Shown one piece after another: positions 17,019-24,848 of a stretch of 64,000 nt of DNA; position 1 is the stretch's first letter, and every line of letters begins with the position of its first letter. A program made the position numbers and the translations under genes. Source of the DNA: Xaviernesmea oryzae (GTDB lineage: Bacteria > Pseudomonadota > Alphaproteobacteria > Rhizobiales > Rhizobiaceae); the NCBI RefSeq assembly GCF_900177415.1, contig NZ_FXAF01000008.1:372001-436000 (forward strand), given 5' to 3'. The notes under the pieces were generated by a model. That model did no database searches. It had not been told where the DNA came from and worked only from the letters and a program-made list of their open reading frames with translations.

Positions 17019-18539
17019 CTACTTCAGAACCACGTCGGCAGCGCGAATCCAGTCGTCGCCCCGCGCCTTCCATTCGATGCGCGCCGAGGTGGCATAGGTG
17101 AACGGCTGAGCGAACAGAAAAATCACCGGCGCTTCACGGCACATGATCTCGGTCGCCTGTTTGTAATGGACAAGCCGGTCCTTCGGATCGTTGGTCGCGC
17201 GACCGGCTTTCAGGGCTGCATCGTAATCGGCATTCTTGAAATATGCGGTCGGATTCTGGGAGGCGTAGAGGCCGAGCTGGCCGTCGGCATCGAGCGTCGG
17301 CCAAGCCTGCCCCATCAGCGACATCGCCCCCATCTCACCGCGAGAATAGGGCTGGACCCAGGAGCTGAAGTCATATTCACGGATCACGGCATCGAGGCCG
17401 ACTTCCTGAAGCTGCGCGGCGACGACCTGGCTGATCTCGCTCGCCATGAAATAGCGCCCCATCGGCACCTGCAGCTCGATCTGCGTGCCCGACACAAGAC
17501 CGGATTCGGCGATCAGCTGCTTGGCCTTTTCGGGATCGTAGGGATAGGGCTTGAGGTCTGCGTTGTAGCCGAAATAGGCGGGCGTCATGATCTGGCAATT
17601 GCTGACGGTGCCAAGGCCGCCGAGCAGCCCGTCGACGATCGCCTGCTTGTCGATCGCATAGTTGACGGCCTGACGCAGCTTGACGTTGTCGCTGAAGGGC
17701 GGCTTCGCCGTGTTCATCCGAACGACCATCGAACGACTGCTGGCAACCCAGCCCGCATTGGTCTTGCCGCCGCCCTTCAGGCGCTCCACTTCCTCCAGCG
17801 GAATGTCGAAGGCGAGATCTGCTTCACCCGTGGAGATGGCGGCCACGCGTGCTGCAGGCTCCGGGACAATCTTGAACACGACGCTGTCGAAGGGAGAGGC
17901 CGCCCCCTTGTAGGCTTCGTTTCGGACCAGGACGAGGCGGTCGCCCGCGACGAATTCCTTCAGCTTGAACTCGCCGGTTCCATAGACCTCGTTCGCCGGA
18001 TTGTGGCTTTCCATCCACTTCGGAGAGAGAAAGAAGATCATCGACAACTGGTCGGGCAGCGTCGGATAGGCGCCCTTGGTGTGGATCTTGATCTGCGTGG
18101 GGCTGACCACTTCGACACCGGAAACCGGATCGAACCAGGCACGATTGCGCGACTTGGTTTCCGGATTGCGGATCCGGTCGATGTTCCATTTGACGACGGA
18201 AGCATCCAGCGGCTCGCCGTCCGCAAAGGTGACGCCGGCCTTCAGATCGAAGACCCATGTACTGTCGCCCTCAGGATACCATTTCTCGGCAAGCACACCG
18301 ACGAGCTTCGAATCCGCATTGCGCGCGACGAGCGACGAGTAGAGGTGGGCCGCCACACTGACGTCGGTGCCGACCACCTGCGCCTGGGTCGGGTCGAGGG
18401 TATTGACGGAAGAAGACAGGGCGATGGTCAGCGTTTCCGCTTGGACGGGCAAAGCAACCCCTGCGATTAACATCGTGCCGGTAGCCCATGCAATCCGGCG
18501 CATAAGACGGCCGACCAGGCCGCAAGTCACTTTCAGCAT
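17019..18539 (-). CDS. dppA: peptide-type ABC transporter substrate-binding protein (DppA/SBP_bac_5)
   Basis: A 506-residue periplasmic lipid-independent binding protein. The signal peptide covers about residues 1-34 (cleavage after LPVQA). The SBP_bac_5 motifs begin at LTIALSSSVNTLDPTQAQ and include AEKWYPEGDSTWVFDLKAGV. It is the first structural gene of the dpp-hyu operon. The leader carries a perfect palindrome at 18601-18623 that is shared with the promoter of the upstream TrmB-like regulator. The ligand is probably a hydantoin, peptide or related amide, judged from the downstream hyu genes. Confidence 0.88.
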   Translation of the reverse strand: MLKVTCGLVGRLMRRIAWATGTMLIAGVALPVQAETLTIALSSSVNTLDPTQAQVVGTDVSVAAHLYSSLVARNADSKLVGVLAEKWYPEGDSTWVFDLKAGVTFADGEPLDASVVKWNIDRIRNPETKSRNRAWFDPVSGVEVVSPTQIKIHTKGAYPTLPDQLSMIFFLSPKWMESHNPANEVYGTGEFKLKEFVAGDRLVLVRNEAYKGAASPFDSVVFKIVPEPAARVAAISTGEADLAFDIPLEEVERLKGGGKTNAGWVASSRSMVVRMNTAKPPFSDNVKLRQAVNYAIDKQAIVDGLLGGLGTVSNCQIMTPAYFGYNADLKPYPYDPEKAKQLIAESGLVSGTQIELQVPMGRYFMASEISQVVAAQLQEVGLDAVIREYDFSSWVQPYSRGEMGAMSLMGQAWPTLDADGQLGLYASQNPTAYFKNADYDAALKAGRATNDPKDRLVHYKQATEIMCREAPVIFLFAQPFTYATSARIEWKARGDDWIRAADVVLK

Positions 18540-18600
18540 TTCAGTTCCCCTTTGTCTTTTCGGCTTCGATCCGGTTGGCCGGCTCCACCGATCGGAAAAT

Positions 18601-18623
18601 TATTATTCAGCATCTGAATAATA
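18601..18623. promoter_or_regulatory. palindromic operator upstream of dppA
   Basis: Two perfect 10-base arms, TATTATTCAG and CTGAATAATA, flank CAT. The same ATTATTC-N7-GAATAAT core recurs at 19636-19656 upstream of the TrmB-like gene. It lies about 62 bp before the dppA start, where it could cover the promoter. It is inferred to be the binding site of that regulator. Confidence 0.68.
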
Positions 18624-18642
18624 TCAAGTCCAAACAATAGGC

Positions 18643-18684
18643 ATCGGCTGCCTTTTTTATGACCAGATAAAAAAGGCAGCCGAT
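18643..18684 (-). terminator. rho-independent terminator after the TrmB-like gene
   Basis: A perfect 17-base inverted repeat, ATCGGCTGCCTTTTTTA and its complement, with an eight-base loop (18660-18667). The A/T runs at the inner end of the stem give a U-tract in either direction. It lies 38 bp beyond the regulator's stop and separates it from the dpp-hyu operon, so the two are probably separate transcription units. Confidence 0.75.
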
Positions 18685-18721
18685 ATCATGACTTAGGAGG
18701 TGCGGCCGGTCAGGTCGGAGC

Positions 18722-19600
18722 CTAGTCGACGCTCTGGGCGGGCCGCCTCTTCAGGCGGCTTTCGACGAATCTTCGAATATCCTCCTCCATGGCGAGCATG
18801 CCGTAGGATTCTCGCAGCTTGTACAGCGCCGGCCCGAATGTATCCTCGATTTCGGCTTCGAACTTCGTCATGATTTCCGCGAGATAGAGCTCATGGCGCA
18901 GAAAGACGCCGGCGAGATAGACGAAGGACCGGTTTTCCGAATACGCGCCGTTGAGGCCTGACGGCTCACGGGCAAGGGCCCGCTTGAAATCGACGCACAG
19001 CAGGAAGAAATCAGGTCCGATATTGGCGCCGTTCCCCTCATGCGGCCACAGACGCACCTTGGCGCCCTCGCGAAGCTTCGGCTTGTCACCGTAATAGACG
19101 AAGAGGATCTCGACCCCCCGCTTGGCTGCTGCCTGCAGGGCCTTGTGGACTCGGTCGGGCAGAGGCGAGGTCGCCTTGAGAAGGATCTGTGACTGAGCGT
19201 CCTCGATCGTTGCCAGGATGCGCTTGTCGATCGCGGCAGGCGAGGACAACATCTCGACATAGTCGTCATTAGCCTCCGGGGAGAGGCTCCCCATCTTTCC
19301 GGCCAGTTCTTCGCAGATGCGGGTCGTCCTGCTGGCTGTCGTTTCGAGGAACTGCTGGGGTTGAACGGCAATATAACGAGCCGGCTGCCCGGAGACCTGG
19401 GTGGCGGCCCCCTTCTCCGTCAGCGAGCGCATCACATTGTAGGTGTTGGGAACCGCAAGCTTGGCCTGCTTTCCGAGTTCATATGCCGTCGCCGGCCCGA
19501 TCTGCACCAGGGCGACGTATATGCGGGCCTCCTGATCGGAGAAGCCGATCTGCCCCAGCTTTTCGATGATGTCTGTAAGATCTGTTTTGCCTGGGGTCAT
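18722..19600 (-). CDS. TrmB-family transcriptional regulator
   Basis: 292 residues. An N-terminal winged-helix TrmB domain (about residues 8-80: EKLGQIGFSDQEARIYVALV, then GPATAYELGKQAKL) is followed by a C-terminal sensor region. The start ATG is preceded by GAGGAA. It lies upstream of and co-oriented with the dpp-hyu operon, and an identical palindromic core precedes both it and dppA. It is therefore inferred to control itself and the transporter/hydantoinase genes in response to a small ligand. TrmB proteins were first described as sugar sensors in archaea, so a hydantoin- or peptide-linked member is notable. Confidence 0.82.
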   Translation of the reverse strand: MTPGKTDLTDIIEKLGQIGFSDQEARIYVALVQIGPATAYELGKQAKLAVPNTYNVMRSLTEKGAATQVSGQPARYIAVQPQQFLETTASRTTRICEELAGKMGSLSPEANDDYVEMLSSPAAIDKRILATIEDAQSQILLKATSPLPDRVHKALQAAAKRGVEILFVYYGDKPKLREGAKVRLWPHEGNGANIGPDFFLLCVDFKRALAREPSGLNGAYSENRSFVYLAGVFLRHELYLAEIMTKFEAEIEDTFGPALYKLRESYGMLAMEEDIRRFVESRLKRRPAQSVD

Positions 19601-19634
19601 CCGGATTTCCTCATTGGAGCGCTACCCGCTGAGT

Positions 19635-19657
19635 TATTATTCAGCGCGGGAATAATA
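19635..19657. promoter_or_regulatory. palindromic operator upstream of the TrmB-like gene
   Basis: Eight-base perfect arms, TATTATTC and GAATAATA, are separated by AGCGCGG. The arms and spacing match the palindrome before dppA exactly; only the inner bases differ. It sits between the regulator and the divergent RraA-like pseudogene, so it could have served both promoters. Confidence 0.68.
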
Positions 19658-19789
19658 CAAGTTTACGGTGCCGCACACAATTTCCACAGCCTCGGCTAGG
19701 CCGCCACACCGGACGCCTTAATGACGAACGAGGACTCGGGACGGTCGTCCAAGAAAAATGAGCTTTCCAAACAGAAAGGAAATACGCTG

Positions 19790-20074
19790 ATGACCCTCGC
19801 AGAAAAAGCTATGGCTCCGTCCCAGTCGGTCGCGGAAGAATACGAAGAATACAGGCGGCCGGTCGCATCTGGGGCCAGATCCTCCAGAGCGGATCAAGAA
19901 GATCAAGTTCCCGCGGCTGCCCAAGGAAACGACGGACAAGTATCTCGCGCTCGCGGACCTTACCACGACGGTTTCTGACATCCTCGACAGCTTCGGCATC
20001 CGCGGCACCGTTGCCGCCAGCCATATAAAACCCTTGCTGACTGGTCGCAAGATCACCGGAACGGCCGTCACATC
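19790..20074 (+). pseudogene. RraA/DlpA-family aldolase-like gene, frameshifted and 3'-truncated
   Basis: The start reads MTLAEKAMAPSQSVAEEYEEYRR after AGAAAGGAAA. Two single-base shifts near 19860 and 19878 are needed to continue into DPPERIKKIKFPRLPKETT, LALADLTTTVSDILDSFGIR and LLTGRKITGTAVT. This is the N-terminal half of RraA-like proteins, which include 4-hydroxy-4-methyl-2-oxoglutarate aldolases and RNase E inhibitors. Homology then stops abruptly at an IS6-type transposase fragment on the other strand. The gene is divergent from the TrmB-like regulator and may once have belonged to its regulon. Confidence 0.75.
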
Positions 20075-20219
20075 TCTCGACCAGCCTCAAGCTCAAAGGG
20101 AACCGAAAATACAGCCAGACCGCATGGGCAATGATCTGTGGTGGAAAGCGATGGTTCTTGTAGCTGATGGTCGACGGTTGCTTGAGTTCAGCTTTGCGCG
20201 TGCTCGCGCTCGATGTCAC
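20072..20219 (-). pseudogene. IS6-family transposase N-terminal remnant
   Basis: The minus strand reads TISYKNHRFPPQIIAHAVWL and then YFRFPLSLRLVE, the highly conserved start of IS6/IS26-type transposases. It breaks off exactly where the RraA-like pseudogene loses homology (about 20072). Only about 40 residues remain, without the DDE catalytic core. It records an insertion followed by deletion. Clear terminal repeats were not found. Confidence 0.72.
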
Positions 20220-20318
20220 GAACGGACAGCGTCCGGGAACCAGATTGAACGCGTCACTCTGGCGCGGTCGGCGCCGGTCCCATCGCTCTAGCTTCCGGCG
20301 GGAGCAATGGGCGCTTTT

Positions 20319-20771
20319 TCATGACAATGATCCGCAGGTGTTGATGAGTATGACCACGCAACATCCTGCCGAGGCGGTCATCGCAAGGGTGCGAGGCCAG
20401 TTGAACCGAACGAGCTCTGCGATCACGATATCTTCGCGGCCCTGCTTCTCCAGCCGCGTATGGCGGGGAATCTCGAGCGCCACGGTGACCACGAGTCCGA
20501 CCAGACCGCAGGCGATATTGACGGCCGTGAGCCAATTCGGCGCCGGCGGCCCAAGCCATGCCAGAAGCAGCGGCATCAGGAAGCTCGCAAAGCCCGGCAG
20601 GATGACTGGTAGGGGTATCCGGCGCGTATAGAATCTGTGGTAGGCGACATAGTCATCCGCACCGACCTTCGCGAATAGCGGATAGATGACGAGCTGGGCG
20701 TACCAGAGCTGCGCCGATGACCAGGTCGCGACAGCAAAGGCCGCGACAGCAAAAGCCTGGGACGCTATCAT
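20319..20771 (-). CDS. small integral membrane protein, unknown function
   Basis: 150 residues with four predicted membrane segments (about 3-20, 48-70, 80-100 and 128-147) and a conserved-looking loop VGADDYVAYHRFYTRRIPLP. The general form (four helices, tyrosine-rich first loop) resembles DUF1772-type membrane proteins, but that is a weak match. The ATG overlaps the stop of the upstream NTF2-like gene (ATGA at 20768-20771), so the two are co-translated. Confidence 0.6.
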   Translation of the reverse strand: MIASQAFAVAAFAVATWSSAQLWYAQLVIYPLFAKVGADDYVAYHRFYTRRIPLPVILPGFASFLMPLLLAWLGPPAPNWLTAVNIACGLVGLVVTVALEIPRHTRLEKQGREDIVIAELVRFNWPRTLAMTASAGCCVVILINTCGSLS

Positions 20772-21316
20772 CGACCGTCCTCCAGGCCCGAGTTTGACGC
20801 CCGGCTGCCAAGCGTGATCTGACCGGCGTCTTTTAGGCTGATGCCCGCTGCCAGCGGATCGGCGTGGCGATGCGCCAGGAGCCAGCGGTCCGCGTCGCGC
20901 CGAAAAACGAGCGTCACGCGCAATGTCCAGTCCTGCGCGGGCAGCGATCCCACCGCGACATGCGCGTATTCGTTCGCGACGAGAACGATCATGTCATCGG
21001 ATCGGTAAGAGGCGATCAGATTGAAGCGGGCGTCGCGCCCGCTTCGGAAAAAGCGACCTATCTGCTCCCAATGGGCGTCGGACTTGGGGTTGCCGGTGGG
21101 AGCGCCGCCGAACGGGTCCATGAGAACGAAGTTCGGAGCGGTCTGGATCGTGCGGCGATAGGCGGCGATGTCGCCGCGCATCAGATGCGCATGGGCTTCG
21201 GCCGCTTGGGCAGTGACTGCCTCGATGTCCCGCGCTTCGTCTCTCGTGGAAGTGTTGCAGATCTCGGGCGCGAGCGCGAGCGCTGCCAGTACGCTCAGGC
21301 CAAGGGTGGATATCAT
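20768..21316 (-). CDS. secreted NTF2-like / SnoaL-type protein
   Basis: 182 residues with an N-terminal hydrophobic leader (LGLSVLAALALAPE). A DUF4440/SnoaL-like cone fold follows: EAHAHLMRGDIAAYRRTIQT, then FVLMDPFGG, RSDDMIVLVANEYAHVAV and LRVTLVFRRDADRWLLAHRH. Such domains bind or isomerise small molecules. The gene is divergent from a LysR regulator and co-translated with a small membrane protein, a typical LysR-target arrangement. The substrate is unknown. Confidence 0.68.
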   Translation of the reverse strand: MISTLGLSVLAALALAPEICNTSTRDEARDIEAVTAQAAEAHAHLMRGDIAAYRRTIQTAPNFVLMDPFGGAPTGNPKSDAHWEQIGRFFRSGRDARFNLIASYRSDDMIVLVANEYAHVAVGSLPAQDWTLRVTLVFRRDADRWLLAHRHADPLAAGISLKDAGQITLGSRASNSGLEDGR

Positions 21317-21393
21317 GTCAGGGTCCTTTCGCTAGAAAGCGGCCAAGTGCGACCGCCGCGAAGACCAATGCCGCTTGGAACGTGATGAATGAA

Positions 21394-21408
21394 GTGATAT
21401 GATTTCAC
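21394..21408. promoter_or_regulatory. LysR-type operator (T-N11-A)
   Basis: GTGATATGATTTCAC between the divergent NTF2-like and LysR genes contains an inverted GTGA/TCAC pair and fits the T-N11-A LysR box. It lies 8-22 bp before the LysR start, the usual place for autoregulation. Confidence 0.5.
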
Positions 21409-21415
21409 GAATGTG

Positions 21416-22354
21416 ATGCACGAAATTGATCTATCTCGCGCTGACCTCAACCTGCTGGTGCTGTTCGAAGTCGTCTACGCCGAGCGCCACGTCGGCCGCG
21501 CGGCGGCACGGCTGAACCTCTCGACCTCGGCGGTCAGCCATGGGCTGGGCCGGCTGCGTCGCATGCTCAACGACCCGCTGTTCCTGAAGACGCCCAAGGG
21601 CGTCGTGCCGACCGAGCGCGCCGAAGCGCTGGCGCCTGGGATCGACGAAGCCTTGCGCCAGGTCCGTTCGGTCGTGGCCCGCGCCGAGCCGTTCGATCCC
21701 GCAACGACGCGGCGGCGCATGGTGATCGGCGCGCCTGATGGGGTCTCCGCAGTCTTCTTGGACCGCTTGATGCTCGACATTACCCGTCATGCGCCGGGTC
21801 TCGATCTCGGCATCCGCCAACTCCTGCCGCTCGCCGAAGACGAGGTCGGGAGCCCTTGGGGCGGCGCGTTCCGCGAACTCGAGACCCGCGCCGTCGACAT
21901 CGCGATCGTTCCTTCCGAAGAGGGGCCGCTGCGATTCGAAAGCCGTGTGCTCTACGAGGAGGATTTCGTGCTGGTCCTGCGGCGCGACCATCCCTTCCTC
22001 ACCCATCCGACGATCGAGACCTATTGCGAGAGCAGTCATCTTGTCGTGTCGCACAGTGGCGACCCGGATGGCTTCGTCGATACGCTTCTCGCGCGCCAGG
22101 GCCTGGCAAGACGCGTGGCGCTGACGGTGCCAAACTTCATGTTCGCCTGCGCCATCGTCGGCGAGACCGAACTGATCTGCGCCGTGCCCAGACGCTTCGC
22201 CGAAAGATTCGCGCCGGGCGGGGTCGCGATGGCGGAGCCGCCGTTGCCGCTCGGTGATTTCCGGCTCACCGCCTTCGTGCCGCGCTCCGCGATGGCCGAC
22301 GCCGGGCTGACATGGCTGCTCGACAAGCTCGCGGCCGCTGCGCCGGGATCATGA
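21416..22354 (+). CDS. LysR-family transcriptional regulator
   Basis: 312 residues from ATG 21416 (a GTG at 21413 is in frame). The N-terminal helix-turn-helix reads VGRAAARLNLSTSAVSHGLG and is followed by RLRRMLNDPLFLKTPKGVVP, a NodD/NahR-like LysR pattern. A periplasmic-binding-like effector domain covers about residues 95-300. It is divergent from the NTF2-like/membrane gene pair, which it probably controls. An MFS remnant downstream may be a former target. Confidence 0.88.
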   Translation: MHEIDLSRADLNLLVLFEVVYAERHVGRAAARLNLSTSAVSHGLGRLRRMLNDPLFLKTPKGVVPTERAEALAPGIDEALRQVRSVVARAEPFDPATTRRRMVIGAPDGVSAVFLDRLMLDITRHAPGLDLGIRQLLPLAEDEVGSPWGGAFRELETRAVDIAIVPSEEGPLRFESRVLYEEDFVLVLRRDHPFLTHPTIETYCESSHLVVSHSGDPDGFVDTLLARQGLARRVALTVPNFMFACAIVGETELICAVPRRFAERFAPGGVAMAEPPLPLGDFRLTAFVPRSAMADAGLTWLLDKLAAAAPGS

Positions 22355-22486
22355 TGCGTCGTCAAGGGGTCGGTTCCGGCTGAGGGCGAAATGACACCTC
22401 TCATGAGCGATTTAGGTTTTCCGGATGCGTTTAAGTTACCCCGCTGACGCGAGGTTGGTCAAATGATGCAGCCCGTGCACGGTGCT

Positions 22487-22675
22487 GGAGATGGCGGTCC
22501 GATGATCCTACCAATGCTGCTGATCGGCAACGGCCTGCCGTGGCGCTTGATCGATGCGCTTTCAGTCAGTGTGGTCCCGAAGGAACGGGCGGGCATGGCA
22601 TCCGGCATCTCACGATCATGCGCGTCGCCGACGAGGCCATCGCGGTCGCCGCAGTTGGCGCTGCTTCGATCTGAA
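22487..22675 (+). pseudogene. MFS transporter C-terminal fragment, frameshifted
   Basis: The frame reads PMLLIGNGLPWRLIDALSVS and VVPKERAGMASGI, a motif near the C-terminus of drug-efflux MFS proteins. A small deletion near 22610 then shifts to MRVADEAIAVAAVGAASI and a stop at 22673-22675. No upstream part of the transporter is present. The following bases 22676-22934 hold no recognisable gene. Confidence 0.6.
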
Positions 22676-22934
22676 TAATAGCACATAATCGTCAGCGCGA
22701 AGGTCGTCGTCCTGCCCGCCAACCCCGCAACGAACTGAACCGGCTTGAACAGGAGAGGAGCGATGCCGGCAACAGGCGGAAGCGGGATGAACCGTCGGCC
22801 TTGCTGACAGCAGCCGCGCCATCGACGGCCGATGTTCATCGACCGCGCAGGATTGCGGGTGAGCAATCTGAAAGGAATGATCCTGTATCGCCAGTAAGGC
22901 CCACCGGCCGTCGCGGTGTCGGCGATCTTTCCGG

Positions 22935-23985
22935 CTACTTTGTTTCGATTTGCCCCAACGGATTGGCCATGCCGTCGAGGTGTGCCCGCGCGGTGTTCCA
23001 GACTGCATCGTCGCCCAGCAGTTGCTGACGCAAGAAGCCCAGGGTCAACCACTGCACAACCTCGACCATTTCCGGGTTCTCATCGTCTGCCTCTTTCGCA
23101 TCGTAGCCGGACACGCCTCCCAGGCTGTGACCTGCTCCCAAGAGACCAAGCAGCACTTTTCGTCCCTGAGAATGGAGGTACGGATCCTTGTACCAATCAG
23201 ATCCCTTACGGTGAGGTGCTGGGTCGGGTCGTTGTCGGCGGTGCCATAGGCGACGAGCGAAGGCGTGACCAGATTGGAAAAATCCGTTCCCGAGAAAACT
23301 GGATAATGCTCTATCGCGTTCTTGCTGACAGCGGTTCCACCTAAGCCGGGAGCCGACATTATCACGCCGGCTTTGAAGCGGGGTTCGAACAGATTCACCT
23401 CAGCCCCGCTGATTGGATCGATCGTCCTTGCTCCAAGTAACAGGCTTGCTGTGTAACCTCCCATCGAGTGGCCCGCGATCGCGATTTTCTCCCGGTCCAG
23501 TTGCCCCCGAATTTGCGGCACCATTTCCTCGAGAACATCCAGATTGTCGAGGATGAACGTCATGTCCTGCGCACGACTACGCCAGAACAGCGGGGCCTCG
23601 GGATTGTCCGATCCCCTGAACGGCAGAGTCGCGGAGTCCAGGTGAGTCGGCTGAATCACGACAAAGCCTTGTCCGGCCCAGAAGTCAGCGAGCGGACCAT
23701 ATCCGCGAAGCGACGAGAGGAAGTTGGACGGCCCATGACCGTGCGACAGCAGAATGATGGGAAGATCGGTACCTGTGACCGGCGCCGAAATGCGCAGTTG
23801 AGATCAACCAGCCGCTCTGGTGCTGGCAGTACAACCGGAGCTACGGAGAAGGCGGGCCTAGCCGCCATGTCGCCGGCGTAACCTGCCCCTGTGCTCCCGG
23901 TCTGGCTGGAAGCCGTTCGGGCAAAAAGCGTTGAAGCGCTCAAGATAGATCCGCCTGCGAGTAGTGTTCGGCGATCAAGTCGCAT
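22935..23985 (-). pseudogene. secreted alpha/beta hydrolase (PAF-acetylhydrolase/chlorophyllase-like), frameshifted
   Basis: The start MRLDRRTLLAGGSILSASTL is a twin-arginine-like leader. A one-base shift near 23803 is needed to pass from LVDLN into LRISAPVTGTDLPIILLSHG and PTHLDSATLPFRG. The nucleophile elbow GHSMGG and the acid region GTADNDPTQH follow. A second shift near 23170 is needed for the histidine block LGLLGAGHSLGG and the C-terminus ending LGQIETK. All catalytic residues survive in the separated pieces, so decay is recent or the shifts are assembly errors. Related enzymes cleave ester or amide bonds outside the cytoplasm. Confidence 0.78.
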
Positions 23986-24044
23986 GGTTTTTCCTTGTGA
24001 GATTTTATCAAAGACCCGAGCATGACCTGCTTGAAGCCATCGGT

Positions 24045-24716
24045 TCAGTTCGAGAAGCTTGCTGGCAACGCGGTCATCATTTTCTGGCTGGCTTCTCGCG
24101 CGGCCATGCGGTCGAACCAGGTGGCGACATTGGGGCGTTGGGGCACGTTGAGCCAGGGGATCTCCCCCGTGGCGGTATTCGTTCCCATGAAGCCGTACAG
24201 CATGATGTCAGCCATCGTGAGATCGTTCCCGGCGATGAAGGTCTTGCCTTCGAGATCCTCATCGAACTGGTTGAGACCTTGATCGGCGAGCAGCCGGTGT
24301 GAGCGCCTGGCCTCCGGCATGAGGATCCGATGGCCGCGATAGGCCTCCTCGGCCGCGTCGGTGCCACGCCACCACGTGACGAAAGGAAGAACGATCTCCA
24401 GATAGGCCCGCCGGGTCCACATATGAATCTCCGCCCGTTCTTCAGGCGTCTCCCCGAACAATCGCCGGCCGCCTTCCGCGATTTCGTCGAAATAGCCGCA
24501 GATCGCCGTGATCTCGGTGATGATCCGTCCGTTGTCGAGCCGGAGCGCAGGCACTTCTCCCCGGGCATTTATGGTGTTCCGATAAGCCGGCTTGCGGTTT
24601 TCGAGGCCGGCAAGATCGATCAACTCCACGTCGAAGCGAAGTCCCTTACGCTCGTGGACAAAGAGCCGGACAACCACCGGGTTCGGTCCCGGCTGTTTTG
24701 CGTCGTAGAAAATCAA
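24045..24716 (-). CDS. glutathione S-transferase family protein
   Basis: 223 residues from TTG 24716, which has AGGAG seven bases upstream and gives the family-typical start IFYDAKQPGPNPVVVRLF. An open frame continues upstream to 24779 but lacks homology. The thioredoxin-fold domain (about 1-85) includes RGEVPALRLDNGRIITEITA, the cis-proline and glutathione-binding turn. A helical C-terminal domain follows (FIAGNDLTMADIMLYGFMGT). It is divergent from an AraC regulator, so it is probably that regulator's target. Confidence 0.82.
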   Translation of the reverse strand: MIFYDAKQPGPNPVVVRLFVHERKGLRFDVELIDLAGLENRKPAYRNTINARGEVPALRLDNGRIITEITAICGYFDEIAEGGRRLFGETPEERAEIHMWTRRAYLEIVLPFVTWWRGTDAAEEAYRGHRILMPEARRSHRLLADQGLNQFDEDLEGKTFIAGNDLTMADIMLYGFMGTNTATGEIPWLNVPQRPNVATWFDRMAAREASQKMMTALPASFSN

Positions 24717-24800
24717 AGCTTTGCTCCTGAACTGCTGATACCTCGGCCAAGGCGGCAAGTCCGCGCCGGCGGGGAACACAGAAAGGATAGCCTCGCGCCA

Positions 24801-24848
24801 TCGGACCGACTACAACTGAAAGTCCGATTAGCATTGGCGTAAGTCCGA
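24801..24848. promoter_or_regulatory. three GTCCGA half-sites spaced 21 bp (AraC operator candidate)
   Basis: TCGGAC at 24801-24806 (inverted), GTCCGA at 24822-24827 and GTCCGA at 24843-24848 begin exactly 21 bp apart, about two helical turns. They fill the gap between the divergent GST and AraC genes, and the last abuts the araC-type ATG at 24849. The layout fits repeated half-sites for the AraC protein. Confidence 0.55.

Noticed and set aside
16350..18470. 706-codon plus-strand open frame
   Set aside because: It lies opposite dppB and dppA and has a histidine/arginine/aspartate-rich composition with no family pattern. An antisense shadow.
22664..22680. CTGAATAATA half of the TrmB palindrome
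   Set aside because: Only one arm is present and it lies at the end of a pseudogene. There is no matching second arm, so it is probably chance.
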